Assembly (NCBI GenBank): GCA_020028115.1
Contig: JAHWYA010000028.1
Coordinates: forward strand, 1 to 10,261
Length of the DNA stretch: 10,261 nucleotides
Direction: 5' to 3'
Source: Anaeromyxobacter sp.
GTDB taxonomy: Bacteria > Myxococcota > Myxococcia > Myxococcales > Anaeromyxobacteraceae
The position numbers and the translations under genes were made by a program. Below, in pieces: positions 7,201-10,261 of the stretch; the stretch's first letter is position 1, and each line of letters opens with the position of its first letter. The notes beneath the pieces are model-generated. The model worked only from the letters and a program-made list of their open reading frames with translations, made no database searches and had not been told where the DNA came from.

Positions 7201-7408
7201 GGCTGTGGCAGGCCTCGCAGCCGTCGCCCGCCTTGAACGGTGCGTGCACGACGCCGCGCGAGATCTCCTGGCGCGTCTTCTCGTGGCACGAGACGCACGT
7301 CCGCGCCGGTCCGCCCTGGATGGGGCCGCTGGAGGCGCAGCCGGACGCGAGGAGCGCGGCCGCGACGGCGCCGACGAGGAGCGAGACCGGAGCGGAAGCC
7401 GACTTCAT
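4223..7408 (-). CDS. 42-heme c-type cytochrome lipoprotein
   Basis: A 1061-residue exported cytochrome. The ATG at 7408 is chosen because an AGAGG box lies 10 nt upstream and the product begins with a lipoprotein signal (MKSASAPVSLLVGAV...LLASGC, lipid Cys at 24, +2 Ala). The frame continues upstream to 7618 but gives no sensible signal peptide. I count 42 CXXCH motifs from residue 38 to 1044, one every 21-29 residues, mostly alternating 23 and 25. A further 46 His lie outside the motifs, enough for bis-His ligation of every haem. The unit is a ~48-residue two-haem repeat: LCxxCHEK...(V)HxPxxxGxCxxCHxPHG...LLAK, matching the paired/doubled CXXCH family. Three places (about residues 181-259, 592-677 and 817-894) carry a variant block. 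The lipid anchor and lack of Asp at +2 suggest the outer membrane. Probable role is long-range electron transfer to extracellular acceptors, or a very large electron store. The substrate is unknown. It is coupled to the propeller gene. Confidence 0.93.
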   Translation of the reverse strand: MKSASAPVSLLVGAVAAALLASGCASSGPIQGGPARTCVSCHEKTRQEISRGVVHAPFKAGDGCEACHSRHGVVGALVLKADEPKLCLDCHATTGKALEEKHVHGALAKGGKCTTCHEPHASKFAHLAKKGGTAACFQCHEQKPFQAGTVHPAAASACSSCHVPHASADPALLARKGADLCASCHGTGKPAKIGAHAGYQVEGKDCTKCHAPHRGGDQRLLRAVVHEVASDCAACHAAPGSEKPFATAKTQPALCFDCHDDFRKPGTKQVVHPALDGSCTDCHSPHASDTKGMLAAPQRETCGQCHDGIDAKLAATAKSRHAPAADGKCTACHRPHVAEQAKLLAKAQPALCYGCHEKQKVAWAAEKVQHAPVRQGRCSACHDPHGAAEGRLLAKPQAEVCFSCHEKEKAAFAKLRVHAPVKEGACATCHAPHGAAKKGLLAVEPAQLCGRCHEKIGAVAAKKVGHVPVAEGSCDSCHETHASDRPALLKGPVAEVCFECHSDQKASPRAASVHAPFRNGACADCHDPHGTTKKLLDAGSRACLTCHENMLAKMMRPRSVVHAPLKRDCLVCHAGHASKEEHLLAKPVKALCASCHDAKEAKLVESHRGLKVDGTACVSCHDPHLSDRKGLPRAVRHLPFLNGDCGACHAPADGAKGKGGTPATLLAKGAKLCASCHDDVVKKAEQPNAHAPFRKGDCLSCHGPHAGDEQKLVLAKGKDLCLRCHSAFKKTLDAKSVHTPVRAGECAKCHDAHGSGEKKLLAKKGNDLCLSCHEKQKALLKAKTVHMPFSDGDCSDCHDPHGSANPAQLVKPANALCASCHDAKDAALAKAHRGFPVANAGCATCHNPHGSPQPKLVRAAPHRVLAACDRCHAGKGDKPAALVAKSPQLCLTCHSSVKDALGKPGAHEAAKDDCLNCHTPHAADEKGLVLGSEREKCLDCHDDVKKHMAASRTIHPLRANGGRCTSCHSPHQSDQQSLLRAAKVDLCATCHKTHAKFTHPFGKGVVDPRTKQDMTCLSCHGPHGTGQRFILVADGKRDLCIQCHGGGDDGTMRALKKREVK
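4727..6868 (-). repeat. Variant haem block, three dispersed copies within the 42-haem protein
   Basis: Three protein segments, encoded at about 6632-6868, 5378-5635 and 4727-4960, share a pattern unlike the ordinary two-haem unit: CASCHxxxxA...(A/S)H(R)G..V....C..CHxPH, then L-x-RA-x-x-H with no haem, then C-x-x-CHA rich in Gly/Lys/Pro, then a C-x-x-CH followed by acidic or Ser residues and Lys. In each, two PH-type haem sites follow one another without the intervening CHEK-type site. The two later copies are closest (both begin CASCHDAK and contain HRG). This suggests internal duplication of a larger cassette. Confidence 0.6.
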
Positions 7409-7422
7409 GCGCGAGGGACCTC

Positions 7423-7440
7423 TGGGTCTACCCGGACCCA
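7423..7440. promoter_or_regulatory. Copy 1 of the shared 18-bp palindromic motif
   Basis: TGGGTC-TACCCG-GACCCA, perfect 6-bp arms with a 6-bp centre. It lies immediately upstream of the Shine-Dalgarno region of the 42-haem gene, ending 14 bp before the start codon. It matches the site at 7467-7484 at 14 of 18 positions. It could be an operator blocking transcription, or a leader hairpin next to the ribosome site. Confidence 0.5.
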
Positions 7441-7466
7441 TCACGGAACACGATGACGGCGCTTCA

Positions 7467-7484
7467 AGGGTCGACTCTGACCCA
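7467..7484. promoter_or_regulatory. Copy 2 of the shared 18-bp palindromic motif
   Basis: AGGGTCGACTCTGACCCA, perfect GGGTC/GACCC arms with a 6-bp centre. It starts exactly 44 bp from copy 1, close to four helical turns, so both would face the same side of the DNA. Its nearest relative is the copy at 3060-3077. Confidence 0.5.
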
Positions 7485-7634
7485 TTGCGCCGCCCCGAAT
7501 GCCACGGAACGGAACCGGAGGACAAGCAGGGTGGACGGACGTCGACGGTCACGGGCGACGGTGAAACAAGCAGTCGCGCCCGTAGCTTCCAGCATTTCCC
7601 CGCCGCCCAGGTGCGCACAGGTAGGACTCGCCGA

Positions 7635-7695
7635 CCCGACCGAGAGTAGTTCCGGCCCAGCCGCTCCGCCCCGCTCGGCCCGACCGAGAGTAGTT
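7635..7695. repeat. Pair of 17-bp direct repeats, 44 bp apart
   Basis: CCCGACCGAGAGTAGTT occurs at 7635-7651 and again, identical, at 7679-7695. The start-to-start distance is 44 bp, the same as between the two palindromes at 7423 and 7467. Position between divergent genes and near-integral helical spacing suit tandem binding sites of a dimeric activator. No regulator is identified. Confidence 0.6.
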
Positions 7696-7902
7696 TCGCG
7701 AGGCCCGCGGTCCGGTCGCGTATGGCTTTATTGACCCACCCGCGCCCGCCGCGGGACCATCGCGCTCGTCGCGGGAGACGCCCTCTCCGCCGGCGGGAGC
7801 GCCTGGTCCGCCGGCTGCCGCGCCGGCATCACCCGGCGAGGCTCACCACACGGATGGCGTGGTGCGACCAGCGACCCCGCTGTAGGATGGCGGCGCCTCG
7901 AC

Positions 7903-8274
7903 GTGACCGGCGCCCCGACCATCCTCGCGCTCGGCGCGATCGTCGCCATCGCGGCAGGCCAGCTCCCGCCTCCCCCGGGGCGCGCCGTCTTCCGGACCCG
8001 CTCCTTCGGCGACGTGACCCTCGACCACGCTGCGCACCTCGCGCGCCGCGCGCCGTGCCGGAGCTGCCACGGCGACGGGCCGATCAAGAAGGTCGAGCAG
8101 CTCGGGAAGGAACGCGGGCACGAGGTCTGCCGGGGCTGTCACGTGGAGCTCGATCGCGGGCCCATCAAGTGCCTCGGTTGCCACGTCGTCGGCTCGAAGC
8201 GGCGCGGGGGCGGCGAGCCCGAGGCGACCCCGACCTCCGCCGGGACCACCGAGAGCTCGGCGCCCGAGCCCTGA
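7903..8274 (+). CDS. Triheme cytochrome c7-type periplasmic protein
   Basis: 123 residues from a GTG start; only a weak, distant AGGA lies upstream. Residues 1-19 form a signal peptide (MTGAPTILALGAIVAIAAG). Three haem sites: CRSCH 52-56, CRGCH 76-80, CLGCH 90-94. Outside these there are exactly three other His (H42, H45, H73), which gives six His for three bis-His hemes with none to spare. The segment FGDVTLDHAAH before the first haem and GPIKCLGCH at the last are the pattern of class III / c7 cytochromes (the PpcA-like and cytochrome_C7 families), here in a short form. A Gly/Pro/Ser/Glu-rich tail (98-123) follows and is probably disordered. Likely role: soluble periplasmic shuttle between the inner-membrane quinol oxidase and outer-membrane cytochromes. 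It is divergent from the 42-haem operon, consistent with serving it. Confidence 0.85.
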   Translation: MTGAPTILALGAIVAIAAGQLPPPPGRAVFRTRSFGDVTLDHAAHLARRAPCRSCHGDGPIKKVEQLGKERGHEVCRGCHVELDRGPIKCLGCHVVGSKRRGGGEPEATPTSAGTTESSAPEP

Positions 8275-8288
8275 GCGCCGGCGGAGCG

Positions 8289-9335
<1,047 letters not shown>

Positions 9336-9344
9336 TCCCGGAGT

Positions 9345-10238
9345 CTACCCGCCCGCCTTGCCCCCGACCTCGTGGTTCGCGAGCAGCTCGAGCGCGCGCA
9401 CGAGCGCGGAGTGGTCCCACCTCTTCCCGCCGCGTGCGGCGCAGGCGTTGAAGAGCTCCTGCGCCGTGGCCGTGTTCGGGAGCGAGAGCCCGACCTGGCG
9501 CGCGTTCGACAGCGCGAGGTTGAGGTCCTTCTGGTGCAGCTCGATCCGGAACCCGGGATCGAACGTCCGCTTGATCATCCGCTCGCCGTGCACCTCGAGG
9601 ACGCGGGAAGACGCGAAGCCGCCGAGGAGCGCCTGGCGCACGCGCCCGGGATCCGCCCCCATCTTCGACGCGAAGAGGAGCGCCTCGGCGACCGCCTCGA
9701 TGTTGAGCGCGACGATGATCTGGTTCGCGACCTTGCACGTCTGGCCGTCGCCGTTCCCGCCGACGAGGGTGATGTTCTTGCCCATCAGCTCGAAGAGCGG
9801 CTTCACCCGGTCGAAGGCCTCCTGCGGGCCGCCGACCATGATCGTGAGCGCCGCGTTCTTCGCGCCCACCTCGCCGCCCGACACCGGCGCGTCGAGGTAC
9901 CGGCAGCCCTTCTCCTCGATCCGCCTCGCGAACACCTTCGTGTCCGCCGGCGAGATGGAGCTCATGTCGACGACGATCTTCCCGGGCGAGAGCCCCTCCG
10001 CGACGCCGTCCGGATCGAAGAGCGCGGACGCGACGTGCGGCGTGTCGGGGACCATCGTGATGACGACGTCCGACCGCTCCGCGGCCTCCTTGCCGCTGCC
10101 GCACGGCACGATCCCGGCGTCCGCGAGCTCCTTCGGGACGGGCTTGTGGTCGTGGGCGTGGACCCGGTGCCCGCCCTTCGCGAGGTGGCCCGCCATCGGC
10201 CGGCCCATGATCCCGAGCCCGATGAACCCGACGTCCAT
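9345..10238 (-). CDS. garR: 2-hydroxy-3-oxopropionate (tartronate semialdehyde) reductase, beta-hydroxyacid dehydrogenase family
   Basis: 297-residue cytoplasmic NAD(P)H-dependent enzyme of the 3-hydroxyisobutyrate dehydrogenase-like family, which usually reduces tartronate semialdehyde to D-glycerate. The N-terminal Rossmann motif is GFIGLGIMG (4-12). The substrate-binding signature is DAPVSGGEVGA (116-126). The catalytic Lys is K169 in TCKVANQIIVALN, with N172 nearby. FRIELHQKDLNLAL (230-243) and the C-terminal DHSALVRALELLA resemble E. coli GarR/GlxR closely (from memory). Length is normal. The ATG at 10238 has an AAAGGAG ribosome site 5 nt upstream. It is followed after 9 bp by the metal efflux gene, so the two are probably co-transcribed without an obvious metabolic link. 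3-hydroxyisobutyrate dehydrogenase or a GLYR-type succinic semialdehyde reductase are alternatives; the symbol is tentative. Confidence 0.85.
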   Translation of the reverse strand: MDVGFIGLGIMGRPMAGHLAKGGHRVHAHDHKPVPKELADAGIVPCGSGKEAAERSDVVITMVPDTPHVASALFDPDGVAEGLSPGKIVVDMSSISPADTKVFARRIEEKGCRYLDAPVSGGEVGAKNAALTIMVGGPQEAFDRVKPLFELMGKNITLVGGNGDGQTCKVANQIIVALNIEAVAEALLFASKMGADPGRVRQALLGGFASSRVLEVHGERMIKRTFDPGFRIELHQKDLNLALSNARQVGLSLPNTATAQELFNACAARGGKRWDHSALVRALELLANHEVGGKAGG

Positions 10239-10243
10239 GACCG

Positions 10244-10250
10244 CTCCTTT
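10244..10250 (-). promoter_or_regulatory. Ribosome binding site of the dehydrogenase gene
   Basis: AAAGGAG on the minus strand, 5 nt before the ATG at 10238; it supports that start. Confidence 0.75.
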
Positions 10251-10261
10251 CGTCGTGGGGA

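Larger units (their letters stand above)
7409..7902. promoter_or_regulatory. Divergent intergenic control region
   Basis: This non-coding stretch of about 490 bp separates the minus-strand 42-haem operon from the plus-strand triheme cytochrome. It holds two copies of the 18-bp palindrome near the left end and two copies of a 17-bp direct repeat in the middle. It also has a local AT-rich patch around 7719-7734 (TATGGCTTTATTGACCCA, ending in a half-site of the 18-bp motif). Promoters for both directions must lie here or nearby, but I cannot identify convincing -35/-10 or -24/-12 boxes. I see no convincing gene in it. Confidence 0.6.

Noticed and set aside
5339..7456. Long plus-strand open frames over the 42-haem gene, including one with regular Trp-Gln/Trp-His motifs
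   Set aside because: The regularity is the reverse complement of the repeated CXXCH codons, not an independent repeat protein.
7480..7520. Possible sigma-54 promoter (TGGCATTCGGGGCGGCGCA, minus strand)
   Set aside because: The GG and GC doublets are not at the required 10-bp separation and the -12 element is degenerate.
7409..7618. N-terminal extension of the 42-haem protein to 7618
   Set aside because: It covers both palindromic sites, lacks a signal peptide and has no ribosome site. The ATG at 7408 starts a clear lipoprotein signal.
7728..8087. 119-codon minus-strand frame in the divergent region
   Set aside because: Overlaps the well-supported triheme cytochrome on the other strand and has no recognisable motif or ribosome site.

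Overview
The window is very GC-rich and carries an unusual density of multiheme c-type cytochromes. That fits a metal-respiring deltaproteobacterium / Myxococcota of the Anaeromyxobacter type. The assignment is an inference from composition and gene content; there is no marker gene here.

Layout. Positions 1-7408 form a minus-strand cytochrome locus. Reading in the direction of transcription: a 42-heme lipoprotein cytochrome (7408-4223) overlaps by 4 bp a secreted six-bladed NHL beta-propeller (4226-3162). A ~310-bp regulatory gap with several inverted repeats follows. Next come a hexaheme cytochrome with the motif layout of the Geobacter nanowire protein OmcS (2848-1634), a strong UUCG-loop terminator (1610-1583), a second shorter hexaheme cytochrome with the same layout (1492-623) and, overlapping it by 4 bp, a further multiheme cytochrome that runs off the window (626-1). 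A ~490-bp divergent control region (7409-7902) separates this block from a plus-strand triheme c7-type cytochrome (7903-8274). This converges, with only 14 bp between, on a minus-strand pair: a 2-hydroxy-3-oxopropionate reductase type dehydrogenase (10238-9345) followed 9 bp later by a DmeF-type cation efflux transporter (9335-8289). These last two look like unrelated housekeeping or stress genes.

How it may work together (inference). The small c7 cytochrome could carry electrons in the periplasm. The 42-heme lipoprotein would be membrane-anchored, probably in the outer membrane, and could act as a long conductor or terminal reductase, with the propeller as a scaffold or assembly partner. The OmcS-like hexaheme proteins could polymerise into extracellular cytochrome filaments. 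At least 60 CXXCH sites lie in five genes here. No outer-membrane porin, inner-membrane quinol oxidase or haem-lyase gene is in the window, so any complete conduit needs partners outside it.

Regulatory structure: an 18-bp palindrome (consensus WGGGTSNNCNCKGACCCA) occurs twice upstream of the 42-heme gene and once, 15/18 identical to one of those, in the gap upstream of the OmcS-like gene. This suggests common control. A separate 17-bp direct repeat lies in the divergent region. All homology statements come from reading motifs and from memory of the families; no database search was made.
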